Below are positions 8,652-16,930 of a stretch of DNA of 64,000 bases, piece by piece. The stretch covers positions 2,790,001 through 2,854,000 of the forward strand of contig NZ_CP087134.1 in assembly GCF_020911925.1 (NCBI RefSeq), written 5' to 3'. The notes below the pieces were generated by a model. The model made no database searches. It was not told the DNA's origin and saw nothing but the letters and a program-made list of their open reading frames with translations. The stretch comes from Flavobacterium cupriresistens (GTDB lineage: Bacteria; Bacteroidota; Bacteroidia; Flavobacteriales; Flavobacteriaceae). How positions within the stretch are numbered: position 1 is the first letter of the stretch; each line of letters opens with the position of its first letter. The position numbers were made by a program, and so were the translations under genes.

Positions 8652-8729
8652 TTTGGTTTTTTGGTTATTCTTTTAGTGTTAGTTTTTATCTAGATTGCGT
8701 TCACGAGCGGGACGTTCGCGTAAGCGGTG

Positions 8730-8789
8730 GTTTGAATCAAAGATGCGAGTTTTTTCAATTATGCACAAATTATTCAAGTGTAAAACCAT
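8730..8789. repeat. attC-like family C4, conserved interior
   Basis: GTTTGAATCAAAGATGCGAG, then TTTTTTCAATTATGCACAAA, repeats the interior of C2. Outer parts differ: CACGAGCGGGACGTTCGCG on the left is the end seg of the CACGCAGATT family (compare 46846), so this is a mosaic. The rest of the 8652-9059 gap holds no gene I can recognise. Confidence 0.5.
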
Positions 8790-9059
8790 CTTTAAATTCG
8801 GACTAAAACTCTGCTTTGTGAAGTCAGGTTGTGTGCACGATTGGAATGCTCGTACTAGCGGAGTGGGTATATCTGTGTGATTAGACTTTTTTTGTTTTGA
8901 AAAGTATTAATCTATATTTGTTCGAGTTTGTCGTGAGTATGTCGATTGTGATTACTTTTTCCGTTGCGAAAAGTCAAATGATTCAAATACTGTGTTTACG
9001 AACGTTGCCTTTGCAATAGCGGGTGGTATTTTATAGAATTTAAATTTTAAAAATAAAAA

Positions 9060-9731
9060 ATGAGTGCAAAAGTAGAATATAAGGACTCTTTTGGTTCAAT
9101 AATAACAGAACAACAAAAAGACAATTTATCAGAACATTTTAAATTAGTTTATGATTCAAATACGAATAAGTTAAAAACAACATTCCACTATTTTGGTAAG
9201 GGAGTCATTAATGAAGGAGTATATTATATGGATCCCTCTGAAAATATTCTTAATGTAATTTCGCAAATCGACCCATCACATCGTTGGGGAATTATGAATG
9301 ACTTACAAGTAATAAACGGATATAATGTTTGGAAGAGAAATTATTTCGACGATGGAGAATTAAGTAATTTATATAGTAAAGAAGTTTTTAATAAGAATGG
9401 AGATTATGTTTCGGGCATAGGGTATGATAACAATGATCAACCGACTAGAGGGTGCTCTAAAAAATTTGATTTGAGTAATAAAAAGATGATTGATGAAGAT
9501 GGAGATTTTGTTGGGGTATTTGAAGATGGGGATTTTATTCTTTTTGGTCATGGTAGTGATGGTTCTTTTAGTGCACATTCATCGAACTCAGATGTGTTTT
9601 TTAAACCTTATAAAACCCTTCAAAGCTTTTTAGAAAGCCAGCAAAATGGATCAGTTATGAATCTTATGACACAAGAAATGAAAGACTTTTATTTAAATTT
9701 TCATCCATTAGTACCACCATTTTTGACATAA
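9060..9731 (+). CDS. Hypothetical protein with imperfect strand repeats
   Basis: 223 residues, no signal peptide, acidic and aromatic. Several segments have the look of short beta repeats: KLKTTFHYFGKGVINEGVYY, YFDDGELSNLYSKEVFNKNG, DEDGDFVGVFEDGDFILFGH. I do not recognise the family. The composition resembles cytoplasmic immunity or YwqK-like proteins. It is the only plus-strand gene between 4.1 and 15.4 kb, bracketed by repeats. Coding is likely from codon periodicity and length; function unknown. Confidence 0.6.
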   Translation: MSAKVEYKDSFGSIITEQQKDNLSEHFKLVYDSNTNKLKTTFHYFGKGVINEGVYYMDPSENILNVISQIDPSHRWGIMNDLQVINGYNVWKRNYFDDGELSNLYSKEVFNKNGDYVSGIGYDNNDQPTRGCSKKFDLSNKKMIDEDGDFVGVFEDGDFILFGHGSDGSFSAHSSNSDVFFKPYKTLQSFLESQQNGSVMNLMTQEMKDFYLNFHPLVPPFLT

Positions 9732-9760
9732 AAACATTGTTAAAATTTTTAAATAGACCT

Positions 9761-9893
9761 CTGCTGTGTGAATTCTCCCGGCTTCGTGCCTGTTCCAATG
9801 AGCGAAGAAAGTTGTAGAGCAGTGTTTGCGAGTTGGGAGACTTCGCGCAGCGATCACAGTATTGGAAGAACATTTTGAAAAGCTGGGGTAGGT
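9761..9893. repeat. GAAGTC hairpin repeat, copy 3
   Basis: Full-length copy: CTGCTGTGTGAATTCTC, CCTGTTCCAATGAGCGAAGA, AAGTTGTAG, GGGAGACTTCGCGCAGCGAT, GTATTGGAAGAACATTTT. It shares all these blocks in order with copy 5 at 11681. Confidence 0.75.
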
Positions 9894-9901
9894 ATTAGTT
9901 T

Positions 9902-10336
9902 TTATTTTAATTGTTCTGTAATTATTTTTAAAATGTCAATTGCAATTTTCTCATTTTCAATTTCATGTTTTGCTTTTTCTTGTTCCCAATTTTTCTTGAT
10001 CCATATTATTTCATAATCACTATTTAGTTTTTCAACTTCAATAACTGTTCCGCCTCTTGTTCTTGTTGCGCATAAAATAATATCGCATTTTAATTTTGCA
10101 AATATTGGTAGTGAAAAAAATATTCTTGAATTTGGGTCGCCTTGACTTTCAATTCCAATTATTTTGTCATTTATTATTACGATAACTGAAATATCTCCGT
10201 TTTCGTGGGTTATTTGTTCAAAGTCTTCATGAAAGATAAAGCCTTGAAATTTTTCATGAAGTTTTTTATAAACCAATTTGATTGTTTGAGATTTTCCAAC
10301 ATTTGAAGTTCCGTAAAGTCCAATAAGTTTTTTCAT
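9902..10336 (-). CDS. Small P-loop NTPase
   Basis: 144 residues beginning with a Walker A motif, GTSNVGKS (residues 9-16), at the very N-terminus. It continues with a sheet-helix pattern (DISVIVIINDKIIGIESQGD, CDIILCATRTRGGT) and a charged helical C-terminus. The GIESQGD block may be the acidic Walker B or switch region. It looks like a minimal nucleotide kinase- or AAA-like P-loop protein; such single-domain ATPases are common as accessory genes. No partner gene is evident. Real gene; role unknown. Confidence 0.7.
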   Translation of the reverse strand: MKKLIGLYGTSNVGKSQTIKLVYKKLHEKFQGFIFHEDFEQITHENGDISVIVIINDKIIGIESQGDPNSRIFFSLPIFAKLKCDIILCATRTRGGTVIEVEKLNSDYEIIWIKKNWEQEKAKHEIENEKIAIDILKIITEQLK

Positions 10337-10400
10337 ATTTTTTATCTTAATTTTAAAAAGTACCTTTTAGGAATAGTTACACTAATAAAGTTATTTAACG

Positions 10401-10503
10401 CTGCTGTGTGAAGTCGCGCGACTTCGTATCCGTTTCAATGAACGAAAAAAGGTGTAGTGTAATATAGCAGTGTGTGCGAAGTCAGGAGACTTCGCACAGC
10501 AGA
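10401..10503. repeat. GAAGTC hairpin repeat, copy 4
   Basis: CTGCTGTGTGAAGTCGCG, CGTTTCAATGAACGAAAAAA, GTGTGCGAAGTC-agga-GACTTCGCACAGC. The last block is a perfect 10-bp-arm hairpin. It ends just before the stop codon of the minus-strand gene at 10510. Confidence 0.75.
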
Positions 10504-10509
10504 CTGGTT

Positions 10510-10839
10510 TTATTCAGTTGGTATTCCCGCATTTTTAGCGTCTTCTTTTTCTATAGCTTTCCATTTATTATAATTCACTTCATCTTTTGCTTGTAAATAT
10601 GCTGCAGCAACCAAACTTGCTTGTACATAAGTTTGCATTTTATCACCTCCATTTTTTGCTATTTCATATTGTTGTTCGGCATCCAAAGCAACTTGATTCT
10701 CTATTTTTTGCATATCGTTAGCAACTTGTTTATCCATTCCGCCTCCAAAAAAATACCATATAACTCCGATAAAAATTATTGCTGAAATGATTGTTTTCGC
10801 TTTACTTGTTTTTTTAGGTGTTTCCATTTTTGTTTCCAT
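10510..10839 (-). CDS. Small membrane-anchored protein
   Basis: 109 residues: a Lys/Thr-rich cytoplasmic start (METKMETPKKTSKAK), one hydrophobic segment at about 17-32 (IISAIIFIGVIWYFFGGG) and a helical polar domain (MQKIENQVALDAEQQYEIAK). A second Met at residue 5 could also be the start. The fold looks like the small TM-plus-helix proteins common in Bacteroidota; I recognise no named family. It is flanked by hairpin repeats on its downstream side. Confidence 0.6.
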   Translation of the reverse strand: METKMETPKKTSKAKTIISAIIFIGVIWYFFGGGMDKQVANDMQKIENQVALDAEQQYEIAKNGGDKMQTYVQASLVAAAYLQAKDEVNYNKWKAIEKEDAKNAGIPTE

Positions 10840-11149
10840 AATTTTAATTTTTACAATCTTTAGTTAATTCTCGTTTATTTATGTGGTTTCTGAACTCCAC
10901 TTTTATTTTTCTATTGTTATTGTTTAGAAAGAGTGTCCGGTTTTCGATATTAGACCAAATTAGTTTCTGTTTTATATTCTTAAAAATAAATTTTCCCCAC
11001 TATGCATGCCCGAGCAATAGCGTACTGACAAAGTAAGTTTTACAAGTAGAAAACAAAGCTGAGGACGTTTATGAGGAAAGAAAATAAGTTCATATTCAAA
11101 CTAAATTTTGCGAGGCCTATCTGTTCGCTGAAATCCCAATTGAATCAAA
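10840..11149. other. 310-bp gap without recognisable gene
   Basis: AT-rich, with no convincing open frame. The stretch AGCAATAGCGTACTGACAAA to ACGTTTATGAGG faintly resembles the attC-like family, but pairing arms are not clear. Nothing else seen. Confidence 0.4.
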
Positions 11150-11584
11150 TTATTTCGGTAGATGTGCAATCAATTCAACCTCTAATTTTGCATTTGGTAG
11201 GTATAATTGTACTATTTGAATCCATGTAGCAGCAGGAAAATCACCATTATAGAATTTTTTTCTAACGTTATTGTATTTTTTCATTGTCTCTATATCTGTT
11301 GTATATAGATTTTCTTTTACAACATTTTCAAATGTGGCACCATAACTCGATAGTGACGCTTTTAAATCGTTATAGACAGCTGTGATTCCTTCAGGAGTTA
11401 ATTCGGTTGTTACAGCACCGGAAATGTAAAGAACATTGTCAACTTTTAAAACTTGAGTATAACCAATATCGGTATCTTGTTTTGCCTCATTGTTCCAATG
11501 CCATTTTTCCTTTTTTATTTTAGCTTCTTGTGCAAAGTTTTTGGTGAAAATTAATAGAAAAGGAAGTAAAAGGAAATATTTCAT
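11150..11584 (-). CDS. Secreted RidA-family (YjgF/UK114) protein lacking the catalytic Arg
   Basis: 144 residues with a signal peptide (YFLLLPFLLIFTKNFAQ) followed by a complete Rid fold: VLYISGAVTTE, GITAVYNDLKASLSSYGATF, VVKENLYTTDIETM, FPAATWIQIVQL and the final LEVELIAHLPK. RidA enzymes hydrolyse reactive enamines and imines. The catalytic Arg of the PAR-S block (Arg105 in E. coli) is Ala here (FPAATW), while the Glu of ExELIA is kept. Export plus loss of Arg argues against the classical deaminase role. Trimer-forming fold assignment is firm. Confidence 0.85.
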   Translation of the reverse strand: MKYFLLLPFLLIFTKNFAQEAKIKKEKWHWNNEAKQDTDIGYTQVLKVDNVLYISGAVTTELTPEGITAVYNDLKASLSSYGATFENVVKENLYTTDIETMKKYNNVRKKFYNGDFPAATWIQIVQLYLPNAKLEVELIAHLPK

Positions 11585-11680
11585 AATTGATTATTTTTTA
11601 ATTTAAGTTTGTTTTATGGGTTTATTTGGTTAATTCTCAAATGATGCAATGCGTATTTTATTTTGCTAAAAGATAATACC

Positions 11681-11820
11681 TTCTGCTGTGCGAAGTCTGC
11701 TGACTTAGTACCTGTTCCAATGAGTGAAAAAAGTTGTAGCGGAATATAGCAGTGTGTGCGAAGTCGGGAGATTTCGCACAGCGATCGCAGTATTGGAAGA
11801 ACATTTTCAAGAGGCGGGAG
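11681..11820. repeat. GAAGTC hairpin repeat, copy 5
   Basis: CTGCTGTGCGAAGTCTGC, CCTGTTCCAATGAGTGAAAA, AAGTTGTAGCGGAATATAGC, GTGTGCGAAGTC-ggga-GATTTCGCACAGC, GTATTGGAAGAACATTTTCA. This is the longest match to copy 3 and defines a unit of about 140 bp. Confidence 0.75.
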
Positions 11821-11874
11821 CTGGGTATTTTCGGCTGAATGAATATACAAATAAAAACGATATTTCCACTAAAG

Positions 11875-12501
11875 TTACGATCTCGCCAAGTGGCTGCTAT
11901 GTGCAATAATTCTATTTTTGTTATAGTCTTTTGGAAAATTCTCTTTCCCTTTTATCCACAAATACTTGTCAATTTGTTTTAAATCATAATTATTTAAACC
12001 ATAATATTCAATAAATTTTTGAATAATCGATTTATAAGTTTCGTAGTCTTTCAAATCTATTTTGCTGAATTTATGAAACTTATCTTTTTCTTTAAAATAA
12101 CAAAGCATTTTCTCAGCGAAAGAATCATAAATTGGGTAAATACTAGGCTTGTGATGACTACAATATTTTGATGCAAATGAGTAAAATTTTCTTTTCTTAT
12201 CTCCTGGCATTTGAACTTCGGCAATCTTATTTACAATTTTTAAATCATTAGCATTAAGCTTTTCATCTATGTTTAATGAAACGATGTGTTTGGCTACTGA
12301 AAAAGGGGAGTAAATATTTGTGCTATAAAAATCATTAAGTGAACAAACTTTTATTAGAACATCATCTATATTTTCGTTCAGTGGATATGTTTGCGTAAAC
12401 AATTTCTTTAAACTACTTTCTTGTAAAACATAATTTTCTAAACTGTCCCATTTTTTTAAACTACTATCTATTTCAAGAGAACAAGGCTTTACTAGCGTCA
12501 T
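11875..12501 (-). CDS. Hypothetical protein, possible HhH glycosylase-like fold
   Basis: 208 residues, helical, no signal peptide. Two blocks look conserved: VCSLNDFYSTNIYSPFSVAKH and FYSFASKYCSHHKPSIYPIYDSF, the latter with clustered Cys and His. Their order (short helix, then a KYCSHHKP-IYD motif near residue 110) recalls proteins annotated near OGG-type DNA glycosylases, but I cannot see an HhH-Gly-Pro-Asp motif. The last residues (HSSHLARS) run toward intergenic repeat DNA, so the native C-terminus may have been extended. Function not assigned. Confidence 0.55.
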   Translation of the reverse strand: MTLVKPCSLEIDSSLKKWDSLENYVLQESSLKKLFTQTYPLNENIDDVLIKVCSLNDFYSTNIYSPFSVAKHIVSLNIDEKLNANDLKIVNKIAEVQMPGDKKRKFYSFASKYCSHHKPSIYPIYDSFAEKMLCYFKEKDKFHKFSKIDLKDYETYKSIIQKFIEYYGLNNYDLKQIDKYLWIKGKENFPKDYNKNRIIAHSSHLARS

Positions 12502-12528
12502 ATTTTAGGTGTTGGTGATTACTATTGT

Positions 12529-12659
12529 ATATAACGTTCTGGCGCTACATGAGCTTTGAAATTAAAGACTTGAGGTTTTTTTATTATTCACAAATTTTTC
12601 AAATACAAACGATCTTCAAATTTAGTCTAATACTCAAATCTCATGTAAAGGCTGTTAGG
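12529..12659 (-). repeat. attC-like hairpin C3 (best copy)
   Basis: On the minus strand, seven bases after the TAA at 12666: TCCTAACAGCCTTTACATGAG, about 85 bp, then CTCATGTAGCGCCAGAAC and GTTATAT. Arms TACATGAG/CTCATGTA pair perfectly, and TAAC pairs with GTTA with an offset spacer, as in attC. TCCTAAC fits RYYYAAC at six of seven positions and GTTATAT fits GTTRRRY at six of seven. At 131 bp the length matches long attC sites. Its interior is shared with C2 and C4. Confidence 0.5.
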
Positions 12660-12665
12660 AAACGT

Positions 12666-13295
12666 TTATTTTAAATCTACTAAAGTAAAATGTCGACCCT
12701 TTTTCCAAACATTCCAAATACTTTCGAAAGGTTTTGGTAAATAAGTCAAAATAGCTGTAATTGTTTCTTCAATAGATACTTTTCCTAATCCTTCTAAACT
12801 TACTTTAGAAACACTTGAATTTTGTTTAGATGCTTGAATTAAGGCTTCAATAATATCATTAGCGCTTTCAATTATTTTGTCTTTTATCATTTCATCAATT
12901 TTAAATACTATGCAGTTCTTAAAATCTAAATTTTTGTTCAACAATATTAGTTCAGTATTTCCCGAATATTTCCAGTTAGTTTCATCTTCTAATTCATTTA
13001 TAAATTTGGCAAAAAGAGTTTGACTAAAATTCCAAGGTATAAAAGTACCTTCATAAATTTTTCCATCTGGTAACTCTTCAATATCTGGTGCATAAGAAGG
13101 AGGTAAATATGCTCCGTAGCCAGCACAATAAAAATGCAAATTTTCACCTGACCTTAAATTTAAGTAACCAATTCTATTCATAATATCAGAATAACCTTTG
13201 TTACTAAATTTTGGAGCGATAACAATGCAAGCCATTGAATCCGAGAATTCTATTCTGTGTTTTTTTAAGTCTTCTAATATTGGAGTTTCTATCAT
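12666..13295 (-). CDS. Hypothetical protein
   Basis: 209 residues, cytoplasmic. Visible features: MACIVIAPKFSNKGYSDIMN and IGYLNLRSGENLHFYCAGYG at the N-terminus, giving an alpha/beta look with a possible nucleotide- or signal-binding loop, a helical middle (IIESANDIIEALIQAS) and an aromatic C-terminus. I do not recognise the family; the N-terminal half resembles proteins of defence or accessory loci by style only. The attC-like hairpin C3 begins right after its stop codon. Confidence 0.6.
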   Translation of the reverse strand: MIETPILEDLKKHRIEFSDSMACIVIAPKFSNKGYSDIMNRIGYLNLRSGENLHFYCAGYGAYLPPSYAPDIEELPDGKIYEGTFIPWNFSQTLFAKFINELEDETNWKYSGNTELILLNKNLDFKNCIVFKIDEMIKDKIIESANDIIEALIQASKQNSSVSKVSLEGLGKVSIEETITAILTYLPKPFESIWNVWKKGRHFTLVDLK

Positions 13296-13554
13296 TTCTC
13301 GTCGTTTTTTTTAAATGCCGCCCAACTTCTATATAAGTCTGGTGATATCAGACTTATCACTCCTTAATTGGAGTGCTATGTCTGAAAAAATTAAGTTTTT
13401 ATTTTTCGAGCTATTACATAAAATCATTTATAACAATTGATTTTACATAAATTTTAATATAAAAACAAACATCGCCTTTAATTCAAATTAATCACCACGT
13501 ATAAATACCTGATTTTAGAACAAAAAAGAAAACAAAAATTAGTATTATCAGATT

Positions 13555-14001
13555 TTAATCTCCTTTTTTAAATTCTTTACTATTTTGCGAATTGTCATCG
13601 AAGGATTGAATAATATGTACTTTGTTTTCTTTTTCGACAAAAGTTATTTTTTCATCATATTTTGAATTCCTCCATCGTCCATCAAGATTAGCCCAAAGAA
13701 TTTTGTTTCCATCAAACTTTATTTTGTAATCGAATTTTTCATTGTCAGATTTTCTAATGTAGGACACGAAATACAATTCGTCTTTTTTTATCACTTTAAT
13801 TGTCTTCGTTGGTTGTCCCATAATCGAAGCCATTGTATATCTGGCAATATCTTCGTAAGTGAAATTTTTTAAAAGTACTTTTTTAACTTTTTTAATTTCT
13901 TGAACTTGAGTTTTTATTTCTAAATCCGTTTCTTTTTGTTCTTCGTGTTTACAGCCAATGATTAGAATAATAAGAAGTGAAACATATAAGATTGATTTCA
14001 T
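13555..14001 (-). CDS. Small lipoprotein
   Basis: 148 residues with a type II signal peptide: hydrophobic SILYVSLLIILIIG then Cys at about residue 17 (lipobox LIIGC). The mature part is Lys/Glu-rich and predicted beta-strand rich (KTIKVIKKDELYFVSYIRK, NKILWANLDGRW, ITFVEKENKVHIIQSF), consistent with a small beta domain tethered to a membrane. No named family recognised. The 260 bp on each side hold no gene. Confidence 0.65.
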   Translation of the reverse strand: MKSILYVSLLIILIIGCKHEEQKETDLEIKTQVQEIKKVKKVLLKNFTYEDIARYTMASIMGQPTKTIKVIKKDELYFVSYIRKSDNEKFDYKIKFDGNKILWANLDGRWRNSKYDEKITFVEKENKVHIIQSFDDNSQNSKEFKKGD

Positions 14002-14264
14002 ACTGATTTAATTTTTAGTTCTGGTTTACAACTGTTTTTCAAAAGTAATTACTTTTAATATCAGTACTTTACGGAAAACCATAAGTCTCTAAAAAAAAAG
14101 ATTATACCTATCTTAGATGAAGACGGTCTTTTTTTAGGTAATCAGAAATTTCTATTTTCTTAAAAACTACTGCTATAAAAATACCAGTCCCGATAACGAC
14201 CGAGATAGGAAAGACTTCGTAAAAGACACGCACAAATCAGCGATAAGACCGATTTTATATTGTC

Positions 14265-15086
14265 TCAACTAAAAGAGTCTTTTTTAGAACCATTTGTCAC
14301 CGCAATCACCAGCGCAATACCACAAAATAGCAACGCAATAATGGTACGTACAATTTCATTTCCACCTTCTGTTGAGGGATTTGCAATGGCGTAAGGCATA
14401 TGGAAGAGGAGAAAAAAAAGAAACAGCATGATTGCCAGAAGAAAGGTAATTGGTTTGATCGCTATTTTAAAAATAATTGAAATGGCGGCACAGATAAGAG
14501 CAACACCTGTAAAATAAGTCCAAAACATAGGTGTCGGTAACCATTTAGGAATCATGGTAGCGATAAAGTCAGCAAAAAGAAAATGACTGCATCCAAATAA
14601 TAGGATAAGAAGGGAATAAAAAATCCGTCCGCATGGGATTAGTTTTTCTAAAAATGAGGTAAAGGAGCTTGTTTGGTTTTTATCAGAAACGTTCGTTGGA
14701 AATGAGCCTGCCATGACAAACGCACCACCGCTATAGGCTAACTCTTCGACAGCGCTAATCAAAATTTGTGGTCCTGAAACTTTAGGACTGGGTATGAATA
14801 TATACGGAAGATGAGAAATTAGTACGAGGGCAAGAAAACAAAATCCTAAATAGAGGCACGTTTTTTTGGTGTCAACAAATTTGATTTTAAATAATCCTGA
14901 AATGATAATTCCTGTCAGTATTAAGGCTATTCCGGTAAGAATAGGGAAGATGTTAAAGTGATGTGCCCATTCTGGAAAAGGAGATAAAATTTCGGAACGA
15001 AAATCTTTGATAATAAGTTGATGTATGCCCAAAGCAACAATGCCGATGCCATAAAACAGACGACCGATTTTAGTAAGTTCTTTCAT
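14265..15086 (-). CDS. DoxX-like multi-pass membrane protein with internal duplication
   Basis: 273 residues with about eight hydrophobic helices. The two halves are clearly related: GRLFYGIGIVALGIHQLII and FRSEILSPFPEW in the first, GRIFYSLLILLFGCSHFLF and FIATMIPKWLPT in the second, each followed by a TGIALI/TGVALI helix. This is the four-helix DoxX/DUF arrangement, fused in tandem. DoxX-type proteins are often linked to redox or quinone functions, but none is assignable here. Located in the inner membrane. Confidence 0.7.
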   Translation of the reverse strand: MKELTKIGRLFYGIGIVALGIHQLIIKDFRSEILSPFPEWAHHFNIFPILTGIALILTGIIISGLFKIKFVDTKKTCLYLGFCFLALVLISHLPYIFIPSPKVSGPQILISAVEELAYSGGAFVMAGSFPTNVSDKNQTSSFTSFLEKLIPCGRIFYSLLILLFGCSHFLFADFIATMIPKWLPTPMFWTYFTGVALICAAISIIFKIAIKPITFLLAIMLFLFFLLFHMPYAIANPSTEGGNEIVRTIIALLFCGIALVIAVTNGSKKDSFS

Positions 15087-15262
15087 TAGTAGTAGCGTTA
15101 GAAAAAATAATTAAAAAATAGGTTTTTGGTAAGAATCAAATATATAAATTGATACAGAAAATACGGACAGAATAAAGTTTGCTTTTTACTCTTTTTTGTT
15201 AAAATAATGTCCTCTTGTTCTGAGTCTTATAGGAAAGTATAGAAGTTTTTCTGAAAATAATT

Positions 15263-15369
15263 GCCCTAGCCCTGATAGCAGCGGCATCCTTTTTAGGCAG
15301 TCAAAATCGTCTAATTCAACCATAAAATCGCTGCCTAAAAAGATACAGCGGATAGCAGGAAATAGCTCC
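15263..15369. repeat. Long palindromic repeat (GCGGCATCC family), copy 1
   Basis: Arms of about 38 bp: CCTGATAGCAGCGGCATCCT with TTTTAGGCAG at 15270-15300, and CTGCCTAAAAAG with ATACAGCGGATAGCAGG at 15331-15360. A relative is at 32931. The whole 15087-15493 gap otherwise holds only the prfA promoter. Confidence 0.65.
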
Positions 15370-15460
15370 TGAAAAAGAATATAAGTCTCCTAATGTTAAG
15401 TGAGAATAGGCTTCTAAAAAACTTGAAACATGAAACATACAACTATAAACAAAAATTTCG

Positions 15461-15468
15461 TAATTTTG
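15461..15468 (+). promoter_or_regulatory. Candidate -7 element for prfA
   Basis: TAATTTTG fits the Bacteroidota -7 consensus TAnnTTTG and lies 25 bp before the prfA start. No good TTTG -33 box is visible. Confidence 0.4.
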
Positions 15469-15493
15469 CACTCCAAATAAAAGGGATTATAAA

Positions 15494-16570
15494 ATGTTAG
15501 ATAGACTTCAAATAGTAAAACAACGTTTTGACGAGATTTCGGATTTGATTATCCAGCCGGATGTTATTTCGGATCAGAAACGTTATGTGCAATTGAATCA
15601 AGAGTACAAAAACTTGAAAGCATTGGCTGAAAAGCGTGATGAATATGTGCTGTTGATGGCTAATATAGAAGAGGCAAACGAAATTATTGCTGATGGAAGT
15701 GATGCAGATATGACCGAAATGGCCAAGATGCAATTGGATGAAGCAAAAGAAAGACTGCCTGAACTTGAGGAAGAAATTAAATTTATGTTGATTCCTAAAG
15801 ATCCTGAAGATGCTAAAAACGTGATGGTCGAGATTCGTGCTGGTACGGGTGGAGATGAGGCGAGTATCTTTGCAGGGGATTTGTTCAGAATGTATACAAA
15901 ATACTGTGAAAATCAAGGTTGGAGAACTTCGGTTGTAGATATGAACGAAGGAACTTCGGGTGGTTTTAAAGAGGTTATTTTTGAGGTTACGGGTGAAGAT
16001 GTTTACGGAACTTTGAAGTTTGAAGCTGGTGTACACCGTGTACAACGTGTTCCTCAAACGGAAACTCAGGGTCGTGTGCATACCTCGGCAGCTACCGTTA
16101 TGGTTTTGCCGGAAGCGGAAGAGTTTGATGTACAGATTGATATGAACGATGTTCGTGTGGATTTCTTCTGTTCGTCAGGACCTGGTGGACAGTCTGTAAA
16201 TACTACAAAATCTGCGGTACGTTTAACGCACATTCCGACCGGATTGGTGGCGCAATGTCAGGATCAGAAATCGCAACATAAAAATAAAGACAAAGCGTTA
16301 ACGGTTTTACGTTCTCGTTTATACGAACAAGAATTGGCTAAGAAAGAGGCTGAGGATGCTACAAAACGTACTTCTCAGGTAAGTTCAGGTGACCGTTCGG
16401 CTAAGATTCGTACTTACAACTACGCACAAGGTCGTGTAACGGATCACAGAGTTGGATTGACTTTATACGATTTAGGAAATATTATGAATGGTGATATTCA
16501 GAAAATTGTGGCTGAGCTGCAATTGGTGAATAATATGGAGAAATTGAAGGAAGCTTCGGAGGTTTTCTAA
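15494..16570 (+). CDS. prfA: Peptide chain release factor 1
   Basis: 358 residues, full length for RF1. It reads UAA and UAG in the ribosomal A site and triggers peptidyl-tRNA hydrolysis. The catalytic GGQ loop is at residues 231-233 in the [14 protein letters not shown] context. The codon-recognition PxT motif is HIPTGL, present in RF1 and absent from RF2 (SPF). The N-terminal coiled-coil domain ([15 protein letters not shown]) and the C-terminal [13 protein letters not shown] block are intact. The start ATG is preceded by AAAGGGAT. It is a single transcription unit ending at a strong terminator. Confidence 0.97.
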   Translation: MLDRLQIVKQRFDEISDLIIQPDVISDQKRYVQLNQEYKNLKALAEKRDEYVLLMANIEEANEIIADGSDADMTEMAKMQLDEAKERLPELEEEIKFMLIPKDPEDAKNVMVEIRAGTGGDEASIFAGDLFRMYTKYCENQGWRTSVVDMNEGTSGGFKEVIFEVTGEDVYGTLKFEAGVHRVQRVPQTETQGRVHTSAATVMVLPEAEEFDVQIDMNDVRVDFFCSSGPGGQSVNTTKSAVRLTHIPTGLVAQCQDQKSQHKNKDKALTVLRSRLYEQELAKKEAEDATKRTSQVSSGDRSAKIRTYNYAQGRVTDHRVGLTLYDLGNIMNGDIQKIVAELQLVNNMEKLKEASEVF

Positions 16571-16612
16571 GGGGGCTGAGGTTCTGAGTTACTGAGATGC
16601 TAAGATTTATAG

Positions 16613-16649
16613 AAAAGGCTGTTTCACTTTGTGAAACGGCCTTTTTTTT
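16613..16649 (+). terminator. prfA rho-independent terminator
   Basis: Stem AAAGGCtGTTTCAC (16614-16627), loop ttt, GTGAAACgGCCTTT (16631-16644), with eight T from 16642. Confidence 0.9.
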
Positions 16650-16658
16650 GGTCATTTG

Positions 16659-16865
16659 TGTCCTTTCGAGCGAAGTCGAGAAATCGCACAAGAAACTCCG
16701 TACAGTTTGTCATCCTGAGGAACGAAGGATCTTCGTTTGCTGAATCGATACCGTTGCGCTTTACTTTGCGGAATTACTTGCGAAGATACTTCGTTCCTCA
16801 GTATGACAAAATTGTGGAAAATAGAAATGGAGCGCCTTGTGTGATTTCTCATTTGAAATGACAAG
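16659..16865. repeat. Nested 200-bp palindrome (GTCATCCTGAGGAACGAAGG family)
   Basis: Outer arms: TTTCGAGCGAAGTCGAGAAA/ATCGCACAAG at 16663-16691 pair imperfectly with CTTGTGTGATTTCTCATTTG at 16834-16853. Inner arms: GTCATCCTGAGGAACGAAGG near 16710 pair with CGTTCCTCAGTATGACA near 16792-16808. It gives open frames on both strands that are not genes. Confidence 0.65.
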
Positions 16866-16930
16866 ATTGTGGTTACGCTGCGGAAAAACAAAGAAAAAGC
16901 CTTCCTTTTTCTAGTAACAAAAAAACAAAA

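Noticed and set aside
8609..8880. Short plus-strand frames over the 8.7 kb gap
   Set aside because: They consist of the repeat families found in other gaps (GAATCAAAGATGCGAG), not of coding sequence.
11614..11906. Two minus-strand frames of about 80 codons
   Set aside because: They cover the GAAGTC hairpin repeat; the same peptide pieces (FFQYCDRCAKS) appear wherever the repeat occurs.
6241..12659. Complete integron
   Set aside because: No integrase gene or attI is present in the window, so only attC-like hairpins are claimed.
16631..16891. Open frames on both strands at 16631-16861 (+) and 16652-16891 (-)
   Set aside because: They lie wholly inside a nested palindromic repeat, so both strands stay open by symmetry; composition is not protein-like.
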